The notes under the pieces are model-generated. The model saw only the letters and a program-made list of their open reading frames with translations, ran no database searches and had not been told where the DNA came from. A DNA stretch of 64,000 nt from Ixodes scapularis (Eukaryota > Arthropoda > Arachnida > Ixodida > Ixodidae): positions 30,155,152 to 30,219,151 of the forward strand of contig NW_024609880.1 in NCBI RefSeq assembly GCF_016920785.2, read 5' to 3'. This document shows, piece after piece, positions 10,400-21,116 of this stretch; within the stretch, counting starts at the first letter, position 1, and every line of letters starts with the position of its first letter. A program made the position numbers and the translations under genes.

Positions 10400-12540
10400 A
10401 TTGGGGAAAAGCTGTACCGCGCTCATATAGCCCTCTGTTACATCCGATGTCACGTTTTCAGTGTTATAAGTAGAGCCACTCAGCCTCTTGGACCGAAATT
10501 GAAACTCTGATAACTCCACGAAAACAATATTGTCACCTGTAATTTGGTTACAAGTTCAGATTTGTGTATTATTTCGTTAAACTAATTTCGAGACAAATAA
10601 GTGAATATCATTATTTCATCTCTAAAATGTGCAAAAAGTTGATGGTCGCTGGCCTGACTGGAAATTGGTGAAAAATAACTATAGACACGGCTTCGCTCAT
10701 TACCAAAATTATAGGACAAAATGCTTTTGTTTCGCAATGGTATTTAATTTTTATATTCCGTCCTCTGTTGTTTTGACAGCTAGATCAACCTGCAAATTTT
10801 ATGGGAAAGCGCGAGGAAATTTGAACGATGGGTGTGACATAAGCCGTTTTCTCATTATTCTGAATTGAGAGTTAATAAATAGCTTGCCGGGAAAAGTAAA
10901 TAATGGGCGTTTTGAAAACGTATTTAGTTCGGGTCGTTAAAATATCCTTAAAATCTCCCCTTAAAAACAAAACAGATGAAGTACGACTTGAATTATTTTT
11001 AGAAATATTTTTTTAAACCTTACATGGCTTGTGTTTAGATCACATCAGCTTCCATTACCCCGTACCATGTCCCTATGCCCGCACCTTTCGCAGCATACAT
11101 TTGGCACCATCAAATTGCTTGCCTGGAACAAATTCGATGATGCCGAGTGCATGCTGTAGAAGGTACGGGCACAGGAACAGGGTACGTGGCAATGGCTGCA
11201 GGTAGAGTGTTATAACGTCGCGTGCAAGGCGCGTACGTGTAGACGTTTGCAAGCACCCATGCTTCGAAAGCTAGTCTGGCCAGCGTAGGCAGAAAATGCA
11301 CAATTTGTGCTCCAGGATGGCAACTTTGGGCTTCCCTTAGCAAGGTGACAGTTACAAAAAGATAGAGTGGAAGGAAATTGACAGGGAAGAAAAATCATAC
11401 TTTAGGCATCTTGCCTAGGTGGCGCAAGCTGCCGCCAGATTTAAAGGGTGCAGCCGTTAGTATCTATCCATACGAGCCTGACTCTCATCCCCAAACGTCA
11501 CATCTAATGGTACTGCGCAGCGCCACCTACCTTGCGTCAGCGTCGCCGCCAACGCTACCCGCAGCGCCTCACAACGGGGCCGACGCTAGCAGGCGGTGAC
11601 GTCAAGACGAACGCGTGTGGCGCTTTGCGGCGGATCTTGTCCCTGCTTCAGCGTACGTGTTTGTCCGCTGGGGCAGGTCGGGGATCCACAAAAAATGACG
11701 TAATGCGCAGGACTTTTCTCCTGGGGGGTATTGTCCACACAGGGCGGCAGCAATATTGTGGTACCTTGGGGCCGTACTTGCAAACGTCTCTACATGCGTT
11801 TATGTCTTCAACCACGGAGTACATATAAACTGCCTTGCGCGGCGAGCTCTATAATTGCTTAATTTTTTTGTCGGATTGGTGCCGTTTGTTTTTATGAGCA
11901 ACTTAAGAAATAGATGTACATTTAAAAATTGTATATTGTTTAGTTTTTGTTGTAGTAGACACCATCTACATTCTCTCCCAATATATTTTACGAGCTCTTC
12001 TAGAAGCAGGTAGTTTGAGTTCGATGTCATCTCCTTAAAGGCCGACGTACACTTCGCGCTTTCCACTTTTGCCCTCCCCCTGCTTTCATATATCCTCTCC
12101 ACTTTTAAGCTTGCCCCAACTTGGCTGTCCTAGCAGATTAGGAGAGGGGAGCGCTAACAGGATTATCTTCCCTGCAGAAAACCGAGGTTGTACGTCGGCC
12201 TTTAAGCGCCTCTTTGCCTGTCTCGCTTCCTTCTCTGTCGGGGTACAACTAAGAAATCAATGTTTGTTTGTTTTTTTGTTTTTTTTTTTCTCGTAAATTT
12301 AAGATCTTAGTTTAGGATCAAACTGTAGGGTTAAATGCGCGAATAATATGACGAAACGCAGAGTCTCGATGGCGCTTGAAAAAAAAAGTGAAAACATGTA
12401 AAATACTTTTGTTTCTTCTGCTCAGGCTGATCGCACGGAGACTCGAAGATACCGACCGGTTGCCGTCACCCACCGATATCAACATCTCAAGTTGCCTAAT
12501 CAGGAAACGTTCTTTGTATTAAAAAAACCCTATGCGGAGG
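10400..12540. other. Intergenic, no gene seen except one dispersed-repeat copy
   Basis: No supportable gene. Contains one dispersed repeat (11418-11475). A minus-strand open frame at 11800-12102 has unremarkable composition and no recognised family. Confidence 0.4.
11418..11475 (+). repeat. Dispersed GGTGGCG-core repeat, copy 1
   Basis: CTAGGTGGCGCAAGCTGCCG is followed by a TTTAAAGGGT stretch and ATCTATCCATAC. The same order (GGTGGCG core, CCGCCCGAT, AAAGGG or a variant, then ATCC-type bases) recurs at 15850 (+) and 49845-49900 (minus). I remember such sequences as abundant in hard ticks. The likely SINE nature is inference. Confidence 0.5.
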
Positions 12541-12544
12541 GCAA

Positions 12545-12690
12545 GTTCGTCTGCTTCTTGCGCAGGGGGTAGCGATGACGTTAGAATGCCGAGCCCTGAT
12601 TGGCTGATCGCGACCCCCTGTCTGAGCGTCGTCTGCTCCTTTGCAACGTTGTCTGCTCGCAACGTCGTCTGCGTCTGTATCTTACACTGT
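12545..12690 (+). repeat. Inverted-repeat arm, promoter-like (left)
   Basis: This segment matches the reverse complement of 17220-17365 over about 140 bp. Shared blocks include GATTGGCTGATCGCGACCCC, TCGTCTGCTCCTTTGCAACG and GTCTGCGTCTGT. Both arms contain an inverted CCAAT box and a TGACGT motif and are CpG-rich, so they look like a duplicated promoter or an element end. Identity is roughly 75-80% by eye. The arms diverge right after CTTAC. Confidence 0.65.
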
Positions 12691-12698
12691 TAGCAAGT
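12684..12698 (+). repeat. Possible TIR end (ACACTGTTAGCAA), left
   Basis: TACACTGTTAGCAA here is the reverse complement of TTGCTAACAGTGTA at 16333-16347. Both ends lead inward to ACACG-rich sequence. They could be the two termini of one 3.66-kb element or termini of two separate elements. I found no target duplication. Confidence 0.35.
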
Positions 12699-13439
12699 GC
12701 CGTGTATTTGGTGAATATTTGGGGTGAAAAACACGCTATTTACACAAATTACCATAAATTTACACGATGAGTAACGGATAATACGTTCAGATATCATGCG
12801 AGGTTGTAAAAAACGTGTTTTGTTTCGGTCATACACGCATAACCGTGTAGCCGACCTCGATAACACGCATCGCCTCCGGCGACGACCGCGGCATTGCCGG
12901 CTATCGAAGCACCGCAATGCTTGGGGACACACTTAGAAAGGACCGTCGAGACAAATGCCGCGGAAAGAAACATGTCTCGGAAGCAGATATGCACCAAAAG
13001 CAATTACGCCATGTCGCGGGACGTTGGCGAAACCCGCGCTTACCGTGGCTCGCCGCCATATTCTGGTCGATGGCAATGCGGCTTCCCTCATGTCGCCCAT
13101 GTTTGCATTTAGTTTAGGGCTCTTGATAATAGTTTCTTACACACCACAAATAAAGTCATGGGTCCAATTATTCGTTCAAAACAGTTAAAATGGATATAAA
13201 AAGCGTGTCTTCGATGCGAACACGTGACATTGCAGTTGGTTTCGTTTTTGCTTCAACCTTCAACTGCAAACGATCTGGCCACGGCGCAAGCGCCGATGTA
13301 TGCTGGAAGCAAGAGCCGGTTGGCTTTCGTTCTTTTTGTTTGACCGGAGAAAATCTGCGCATGGCGCCGCTATTGTTTTGGGTTGACGGGACGCGAGAAG
13401 CTTCGCATAGAGCTTCGCAGTTTGCAAGGACATAGTGAA

Positions 13440-13860
13440 GACGTGGCCGTAGAAGTGCCCCTGTGTTGTTCCCGGAAGACGGAAAGTACCATTCGTCGTG
13501 TGTGCTTTGAAAGCGAAGGGTGTCGCAGGGTCCACGAGTGCGCAACCACAAGCCAAGGTTCACGACAGCGCTGCGTTGACTTCGGCGATCTCGTTCTGTT
13601 TGGGGCAACACGGCGATGCGAGAAAGAGCCGAAACGTTCGTGGTGTGTGGTGCGGTGCTTGGAGGTAGAAACCCGCACTAACAGGGAGCTCAGATTGGTT
13701 GTTGTGGGGTTGCGTTTGACGGGTTCAGCCCCGTCGTCGTCAGCTGATCCGGTCCAGCTGGTGCGGGAGGACGTAGCGAGCGTTTTTAAAAGTAAATCTT
13801 CCTTCGTTCCGTTTCAAAATGTGGAAGATTCCCGACGCATACCGTGAGTAAAATGCTGCG
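13440..13860 (+). repeat. Duplicated segment, copy 1, with possible first exon and splice donor
   Basis: This block and 14480-14840 share, in the same order, GCGCAACCACAAGCCAAGGT-like, AGAAACCCGCA, GTCAGCTGATCC, GAGGACG and TGTGGAAGAT blocks. At its right end ATGTGGAAGATTCCCGACGC reads as a start codon followed by seven or eight codons and then C/GTGAGTAAA, a consensus 5' splice site. That makes a short first coding exon possible. The upstream CpG-rich DNA would be the promoter. The protein family is unknown, and a transposable-element 5' end is an equally good reading. Confidence 0.45.
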
Positions 13861-14479
13861 GGCGTTTTCAACAAAATTACGTCGTTTTAATTGAACAAGG
13901 GACTTCGGATAGTTTCCCTAAATCTGCCGTTTCTATGCTTCGTGTCGTTAGACTGCATTTGCACAGCGACGTGTTCGCACAGCGACGTACACCGCTCGAG
14001 TAGATGATTCGGTCCCGCAAACGACCGGTTATACAGAATTTCAGGAAAACTTAAGTCACCACCGATGTTTTCCTGTAAATCTCGTGTGACTCGTGTGAGT
14101 TTGTTGCGCTCATCATGCGGTGTGAATAAACTAGGGCAAGATTTTCTACCTGCCCACAGATGCATGAACTGAGAGCAATTTTTTACGTAGAGAACATAGT
14201 GGTTTTTCTTTACATTGGGAAGAGGCCCGAATGTGTCTCTTTTCCCTCTGGCACTGCCCCAAGTTTCAAGTTGCAGTTTCAGTAGACATACCTACTAACA
14301 GGTACAGACTGCTCTAAAGCAGGTAAAAGACTGGGAAGTCAGGACGGTGCGGACACCGTGTTTTGCGCTTCTCGCAAGGTGACTGATGCTTTTGCGAGGT
14401 ATGCGGAATATGCAAACGATTTTGTTATGCCCTTCGTTTGCGTCTCCAGAAAAAAGAATAAGATTATTTACAAATTTAG

Positions 14480-14840
14480 GCGCAATCACAAGCCAAGATT
14501 TACGATAACAGTGCGTTCGCTTCGGTGGTCCGTGTAGTCGTATTATACGCTGCTTTCTGCAACACCGCGTCATGACGAAGAGCTGGAACGGTAACGGTCT
14601 GTGCTGGGCTAGCGGTTGACAGAAACCCGCATCGCCCGCATCGGCACCGAGTGCACTTGGGCTGTTGATGCTCGAGCCTTTCATACGCGGCTTGTCGCCA
14701 GCTGATCCTGCTGCTCGACGGTGAGGACGCGGTGAGAGTGACCTCTGAAGTAAATGTAAGTCCTGGTTCATCCAGTTATCCAGTGTCAAAGTGTGGAAGA
14801 TGTCCAACGTGTACTGAGGGCGGGAACTACGAGCGTTTTG
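14480..14840 (+). repeat. Duplicated segment, copy 2 (decayed)
   Basis: Paralogous to 13440-13860. The site matching the ATG reads GTG and the stretch matching the short open frame ends in TGA, and the splice donor seen in copy 1 is not preserved. Copy 2 is therefore the decayed member. The distance between copies is about 1.03 kb. Confidence 0.5.
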
Positions 14841-14844
14841 CCTT

Positions 14845-15845
14845 GCTTTTATAACCGAAACCAGAGCAGCGAGATGATTGCCTTGCGTACTCCAAAATGA
14901 CGCAAGCAATAAGTTTCAACAGGTCGAGTACGTCACCGCGGATGTAGGCGAGACTGTGCACTGTTTAAACGCTTGCAGTATCCACGATTGCTACCAGAAA
15001 AACGACGTCAACAGAGAAGGAGCTCGCGATTTTAGCATAATGCAGTGCCACGAGCTCGTGAATTTTCAATGTGGCTATATAGAAATATTTAAAAAAAAAA
15101 GCAACAAAAAAACGCATCAGCGCCACATTAATGATCACGAATAACACCGGTCACAAACTCCCAAGCCTCACCGCTTCGCTCGACACCAACACGACATACG
15201 ACAACAATCTGCATCAAAACGCCCCAAAAGTGAAGGCGTCTGCTCCCGTACGCGTACTACAACTAGCGGAAGTGAAGTGTTGGGCGGATGTCCTTCACAA
15301 TAATATATATAAAAAATGCCTTGCGCAAGTATAATTTCCATTGATTATTGAATACGTACTGATAAAATCCCAATCATTTGTTTTTCTATCTGATTCAAGC
15401 GAGTCGGACTGCTCATAACACTGGTCGAGCATGAAAATAACAAAAATTTGAACTTTTTCATGGCCGGTTTAAGATTTATTGTTAGTGCATCGTTGTTTTT
15501 CGCAAAGGACTAATTTTACAGATTTTGCCTCCATACTTTTTAAATGCAAACAGTTCTTACATACGGCTGTCCATTGTGCCGTGTTTTGTGTCTTCTTCTA
15601 TAAATCGGTAACGATCAGCGACCAAAGAGCTCACCCGTACATGTCAAGCATATATACGCCGCGGGGAGAGTCCGTTGTTAGTAGGAAGTGTCGGGCGTAG
15701 TGTCGGTGTTATGTTTGTGTATGTGTCGCTGCTGTGTCCTACGTGGTGCTCGTGTTGTCTGTAATGTATGAGAGTAGCAGTCTACTCGTGATAGTTCCCA
15801 GCGTATTAACCGACTCCTGCTTTTTTTTCATTGGTTGCTAGAAAT
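14845..15845. other. Intergenic, no gene seen
   Basis: No supportable coding region. Some purine-rich and AT-rich stretches only. Confidence 0.4.
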
Positions 15846-15849
15846 CACA

Positions 15850-15908
15850 CTAGGTGGCGCAAGGTACCGCCCGATTACAAGAGTTTGCTTGAGCTATTTA
15901 TCCATGTA
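15850..15908 (+). repeat. Dispersed GGTGGCG-core repeat, copy 2
   Basis: CTAGGTGGCGCAAGGTACCG is followed by CCCGATTACAAG and TTTATCCATG. It has the same layout as the copies at 11418 (+) and 49845-49900 (minus). Confidence 0.5.
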
Positions 15909-16332
15909 AGTTCAATATTCGTTTTTTTTTTTTTTGTTTTTGTTTTTGTCTAGCGGTTTTGTCGTAGCTGCCGACGCCACCGACCGCCGACGATGCACGT
16001 AGGTACCTTTGCACGTAGCTACGTCCGCCGCTCGGAGACTGTTTACTGTGCATAAAAGACATCGAACGAGAACGAACGCGTCCTGTATGCTTTCAGTTCG
16101 GCTGAAAGGCGCGGCTGGCTGGGCTCGTCCCTCGCCTGTTCTCGGCTGCTGGCCGCCATGTTTCATAAGGAACACGTTGAACCGTGCTTCTCGGAAGGCA
16201 AACACGGTGTAGCGTGTTAACTTTACACAGCACCTCATGTGTAGACGAAAAACACAGATGGCTCCGTGTAAAACGAACACGTTTCGACGTGTCCGCTATG
16301 GGACAACGGTTTACACGTCTGGGCGTGTTATT

Positions 16333-16347
16333 TTTGCTAACAGTGTA
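16333..16347 (-). repeat. Possible TIR end (ACACTGTTAGCAA), right
   Basis: TTGCTAACAGTGTA is the inverse of the motif at 12684-12698. See that entry; the pairing is uncertain. Confidence 0.35.
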
Positions 16348-17219
16348 CGCCAAAAATGTGCGTAAGACAAAACTTAAGAACAAATTTGTATTCACGAAAC
16401 AAAATTTTCGCAAGTTTTGCGCAGGTTACAACGAAATCCTACGACAGCTCCGAAGCTGTCTTACGCACTTCAGCATGGCCGATAGCGTCGCGGTCGCGAC
16501 GACCCACGGACGTTTATTTTTCTACATGCGCTTCACACGCGTCCCGACTTCAAGCAGCAAGAAAAAAGTAAAAGGTACTTGAAACAGACCACGACGAACA
16601 AGAACGCTGGATCCACAAACACCCGGGAAAAGCTCCAACGGCCACGATTCCATCGAACGCGACCAAGCGAGTTGGGCAGTTAGGCCTAGCAGGCACTCCG
16701 CGACTCGGCGACCGGCTCGCGTGCTGAACGGAATATGCCCGCGCGACCCTTGTGAACCCTTCCCGTATTATACTTTGATCGCTGACCTAAATTTTAAATT
16801 AATAGGTCAATTTTTTCCTCTTGTTATCTCCTTGTTTCCTGAGGCAACGGTGACTCTCGCCGGTGAGAAAGCGGTGAATCTCCGACAGACGCAGGAAAGG
16901 TAAAGCAGCCATCGCTTTGACTAGCAGACGTAAAGCAGACGACGTTAACTGCGCCAACCCGCCCACGCCGTTAAAGAATGAGGGGTCTCACCCCATACGA
17001 AAGGAGGGAAAACGTATTTGGGAGGGAACTTGCGGACACTAACACGCTCACTCTCGGTTCTTAGCAAACAAACCTCGGCACCTCGGGACACCTCGCCAGT
17101 GAGTTTTTTTACTTCTCTCCTTGATGCGCATCTGCTAGTTGTTAGAGAAAAACAACGTACCGCTTGAGTTATTTCGTCTGCCCTCTCTGAAAGGCGAAGT
17201 CGAGCTCGAAAGTCGCAGG

Positions 17220-17365
17220 AAAGGTAAGACAGACGCAGACGATGTTGCGAGCCGACGACGTTGCAAAGGAGCAGACGAAGCTGAGATAGGGGGTCGCGAT
17301 CAGCCAATCAAGGCTCGGCTTTCGGACGTCACCGCTACTTCCTTTCTCATGCGCAGAAGACGAAA
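17220..17365 (-). repeat. Inverted-repeat arm, promoter-like (right)
   Basis: On the minus strand this matches 12545-12690 in order, including the inverted CCAAT box, the GCGACCCCC block and the TCGTCTGCTCCTTTGCAACG block. Its inner flank (CTTACCTTTCCTGCG) differs from the left arm. Related CAGACGCAGGAAAGGTAA sequence recurs at about 16885-16910, so pieces of this unit are repeated locally. Confidence 0.6.
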
Positions 17366-17463
17366 ATGAGCCCACTTGCGAGGCGTATTGAAAATTCCAT
17401 CAAGATACGTAATTTGGGACACTGACTGCCAGTCAGCAGCCTTGGTGGAACGTGATGGACCAT

Positions 17464-17498
17464 CAGACGTCATCTGATGGTCCATCAGATGACGTCTG
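17464..17498. repeat. Perfect palindrome, 17-bp arms
   Basis: CAGACGTCATCTGATGG and its exact reverse complement are separated by one T. Each arm contains GACGTCA, so the palindrome carries two CRE-like cores. The CAGTCAG/TCTGAC-rich neighbourhood resembles 18340-18560. Confidence 0.9.
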
Positions 17499-17606
17499 AC
17501 TGCCACTGCCAAGGGAATTTCATCAACAAGGGCAGCATTTATATAAGAGTAAAGCCATACGCACTCATAAATATCGCCAAATGCCTCGATAAAACAAAAT
17601 GTTCGA

Positions 17607-17710
17607 GAAAAAAAAAAAAAAAAAAAAAAAGCAGTACCACCGCGGTTCGAGCCCGCGACCACTTGCGTACAAACCGGACACCTTAACCCCTATGCTATGC
17701 CACCGCTTTG
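17607..17710 (-). mobile_element. tRNA-like element with long Pol III T tract
   Basis: On the minus strand a tRNA-like sequence has an A-box-like TGGCATAGCATAGGGGTTAA and a B-box-like GGGCTCGAACCGC. It ends in GTACTGC and is followed at once by a run of more than 20 T, far longer than the four T needed to stop RNA polymerase III. I cannot fold a convincing anticodon arm, so this is more likely a short tRNA-derived SINE or a tRNA pseudogene than a working tRNA gene. Confidence 0.55.
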
Positions 17711-17827
17711 GAAACTCGATTTGATCATTTGTTTTATACGAGATGCTTCGGCTGCAAATGCAGTTAAGCCTTCAGCATGTTATGCAAAGCACTCGTACAT
17801 CACTCGCCGTACTTCAGTTCTACTCAC

Positions 17828-18002
17828 CTGCCATGTAGAGTACTTTCGCGCCGTAGAACGATCCTTTTGTTCGCGCGTCTCCGGCCCAGTAGACCTGGTA
17901 CACTTTGTCGTCTTCAACTACACCGCTAGAGTCCCTTACATCGTCGGAACTCACAACAGGCTGGGTCTTGTCGAGTAGAAATTCTACTAAAACATAAAAC
18001 AT
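17828..18002 (-). CDS. Partial gene: first coding exon with consensus splice donor (BEN-gene-like N-terminus)
   Basis: Reading leftward from ATG at 18002, 58 codons stay open to an exon end at 17828, where CATGGCAG/GTGAGT gives a textbook 5' splice site (donor 17822-17827). The encoded stretch begins MFYVLVEFLLDK, has an acidic middle and then YQVYWAGD and FYGAKVLYMA. That layout (a YVLV-F-DK start, an acidic linker, then a Y-V-W patch) resembles the N-terminal module I recall from arthropod BEN-domain genes. The resemblance is from memory and unverified. The next exon should lie further left on the minus strand, but I could not identify it. Without the splice the frame ends within two codons, which supports an exon. 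A host gene is most likely; a captured exon inside a mobile element is possible. Confidence 0.5.
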
Positions 18003-18339
18003 TGTAGAGCCCGGGCAGGATCGACATGTTGGAGCAAGCGGGCAAACAAAACGAGTCGACAGCGATCGCTCATGAAAGCTCGGCGAAGCGGCGAAGCCTC
18101 TATGGGCGAAGCGAAGTGCAGTGTTCGGCGGCGTTTCGGCATGCTTCTGAACAGGTTGTCGGTCGGCTTCATGTCATATCTCTAACATCAGCGGTTTTAT
18201 GGGCTCACGTCCCGAAATCGTTTTCTTGTGCATAGATTATTTTTCGTATTCATAGATTTGACGAAATAGTGGTATCCGAACGAACTTTATGTCCTTTGAC
18301 CGTACGTCTGTCTGCACGTCAAAGCTTTTTGACGTATAG

Positions 18340-18560
18340 TCAGAGACAATCGATGTACAATCAGAATCGCCACCAAGACATCTTGATGGCATTTCGCGGC
18401 GGCCAACTGCCACCAGACAACCATCAGAAAGCCGACAAGTGGAGTCTGACTGGAGTTTGACTGTCGGTCAGAGTAACTTGTTGGCCAATCAGACATGCTT
18501 GACGTACAGTCAGGCACAGTCAGCGGTCTACTAGAAAACATTGACTGCCAAACAGGGTTA
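18340..18560. repeat. CAGTCAG-rich stretch, related to 17430-17515
   Basis: Repeated GTCAG, CTGAC and GACTG words occur in both orientations together with GACGTA. The words and spacing resemble the segment around the palindrome at 17464. It may be fragments of the same decayed element. Confidence 0.35.
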
Positions 18561-18971
18561 CATTGATGGATTTTTCCTTCGGGAAGGTTGGAATAAACAT
18601 TTTGCTGCAATAAATCTTTCCTTTGTACATATGATTCATAGTTTTGGAGTGTTGGGGGGAAGGGGGGGGCAGTGGAGGGACATTAATGGCGCAACCGACA
18701 GAAGACATCCTTTGGTTCAGACAAACCAGTCACTGTGGAGCCCCTATGGTTCGAGCCACAGCTTGCGTCCGTTTACTATTACACACTTTTCGAAGACCGT
18801 TTCTTCACCTCCGCTGCGCGACCCGCAACGAGAACGCCGCTACTGCGCATGCGCTGGGATTGCTTCGTGGGTTGTCTTCCGGGTTTCGTTGCAGTTTTCA
18901 GAGACCGTTGCTCGGCGGCAGAAATGAGCTAGGGAATCTCATTGTTAACTCAGATTGAAAACAGGCAGCAA

Positions 18972-19492
18972 CCCAGGTAGCACAGTTCTTTAGGCCAACA
19001 TATGTTTTTAGTCTGGACCTGTAGGTTGTTACACAGCACGAAAAACCAAAGTGGAGTTACACTTGATTTTTTTTTTTTTTTTTGTCGGAGTCAGGGTATC
19101 TTGGTCCTAATGCGCAAAACAAGTTGCAATGCTTCACTGGTGGAAGGTTGGCTGTCATCTGGCATTTTTGCGCTTAACTGACCAGACAAATGCCAGAGTT
19201 TGGCTTTACCTCTTGTTCTTTAGTTTTTATGTGGAAACTTTCGGCCTAAATTGGCAAACAAGAGCTAGGTTTAGGCTTCACCGGTTGTACTTCGGTTCGT
19301 GCCTGGCATTTTTGACTCATGTCTGCCATTTTGAAAATTACGCTGCGAGCCAGAGAAAATCCGTAAAATACAAAAGAATACACTGGAACTTCTTAACATG
19401 TTGGAGCAAAACCGCATTAGGCCCAGCTAGAGTCTCCTAGGGGTGCCTATAGCTCGAGCTAATTTAAGCGTATCTCTCGTGTGCTACCTGGG
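18972..19492. mobile_element. 517-521-bp MITE family, copy 2
   Basis: The left end CCCAGGTAGCACA and the right end TGTGCTACCTGGG are a perfect 13-bp inverted repeat. The body contains GGCCTAA/TTAGGC motifs and AAATGCCAGAGTTTGGCTTTA-like blocks shared with 58993-59509. At 521 bp it nearly equals copy 1 (517 bp). No transposase frame. The target duplication is unclear. Confidence 0.75.
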
Positions 19493-20315
19493 CAGGCTGA
19501 ATTAGGACAAGAGACCTCACAGGAGCAATCAATCGGGTAGCCGTGGAAAACACCTACAGCTTCCGCATATTTCCTTTTGTTTGCTTATTATTCTTTTTGT
19601 CTCGGCTCAAAACTCGTTTGGCAATCTATGAACGACAATTCCTCATAGACCGTACATAGATTTGATCTCACTAATACCGAAAAACGTTCGTATCAGAGTT
19701 CCAGGGTCACCCCGTATGGCACCAGCACGCCTGTGTACACCCTCGTAGTAAGATAACCCAAGACGTCGGTCCTAAGCAAAGGCAAGTGTGTGAATTACGA
19801 GCCCTTATATAAATTGGCTCTACAAACTTTGGCAGCTTAAGCAACGTAATGCGTGGCAGGCCCCGAGTGTCTTATTATGGTTATGCTGACAATGAGGTGG
19901 CGGCATGACCATAAAAGAACGCAGAAGGACCAAGCACTAAACAAGACGCGTGATCGTAATAAGGTTTATTCTGTGTTTCTTGTGCCACCAGAGACGGCAG
20001 AAGCTCCGACAACTGTAGTGCCCAGCGATACAAACAAATATGCATAGCAAATTGCTGGTAAATTTTGTTGCATGTCAAAAGCGTGGCGGCTACGTTCTCG
20101 GCGCTCTTCATCGGTTAGTTTAGCGACTGGCATAACGCGTGCCATGTACACTCAATATCAATTCCTGAAACGGAGATACCTGCGCTAACCGCTTTTTTAA
20201 AAGACGTGACAGGGTGTCAAGTTGCTATCTGCCGGACGCAGAGCAGATGCCCCGCAGGGCTTTCCTACCAAATGGCACTCCAACTAGATACGGAACATAA
20301 TGATACATATCAATA

Positions 20316-21045
20316 GGGAGTTTTAGAATAACGTACGCAATTTTAGCGCACACTAGCGCTAAATTTAGCGCTTGTATTAGCGCACGCGACGCAAGGGGAG
20401 TTTTAGAATAGCGTTTCTCCGCCGCGACGCAAAAGCCCAAGCATCTCGCGCTTGCGACGCCACCAAGATACAGTCAAATTTTTATTTCACACACGAAATG
20501 ATGTAACTTTAAAAGAAAACGAGTTTTTTTTTGTCCAGAGTAGCATTTTAATTTGTTTAAACATGAGAACACGACGCGAGCGGTTGACCGGTCGTGTCCG
20601 CTTGCGTCGCCTCGGCAAGAGAGGTCTCGTGTACTGACCTTCGCACATCGTTCTTTCGCCGTGAAATGTTCGCGCGTCGCAAGCATCAAGTTGCCGGTGA
20701 TCACTGCCAAACCGAGAACAATGTCGTCCTGTATTGAAAATTGCACTCGCGAGGATGCCGCCGACGTCGCACTCACGACGCCGCCAAAGCAGCCGCCGAC
20801 ATAATCCTGGAAGCCGCCATTTTTTTTAACTGTGCTCGTCTTGGCTTTAGCCAACTTCTCATCACGAATCCTCCTTGGAGAAGCGCAAAGACTCTGTGCG
20901 TACGCACGCTATTTTCGAGAAATAGCGCGCGCTAAAATTGCGCACGCAAAGCGCAAAACCTGGTTTGCGTTCGGAGCATGCGCAGTGGCGACGACGCTAT
21001 TCTTTGCGTACTCAAAGCTTTAGCGTGCGCTATTCTAAAACTCCC
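20316..21045. mobile_element. TIR element, 730 bp, with internal copy of its own end
   Basis: GGGAGTTTTAGAATA (20316-20330) and its exact reverse complement (21031-21045) bound the element, and TA flanks both sides. The termini are followed by GCGCACGC-like sequence rich in TAGCGC. A second copy of the same terminus lies inside at 20396-20416, pointing the same way as the left end, as if a related element landed in or recombined with it. No transposase recognised; the superfamily is unassigned. Confidence 0.75.
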
Positions 21046-21116
21046 TAATATTAATTTTTTCCAAGAACTATATAAGTGTGGAACAGCCTATCTCGAGAAT
21101 CAACTACAGCGAATAT

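Noticed and set aside
13383..13847. 154-codon open frame
   Set aside because: It overlaps the duplicated promoter-like block, has frames open on the opposite strand, and is not conserved as a frame in the second copy.
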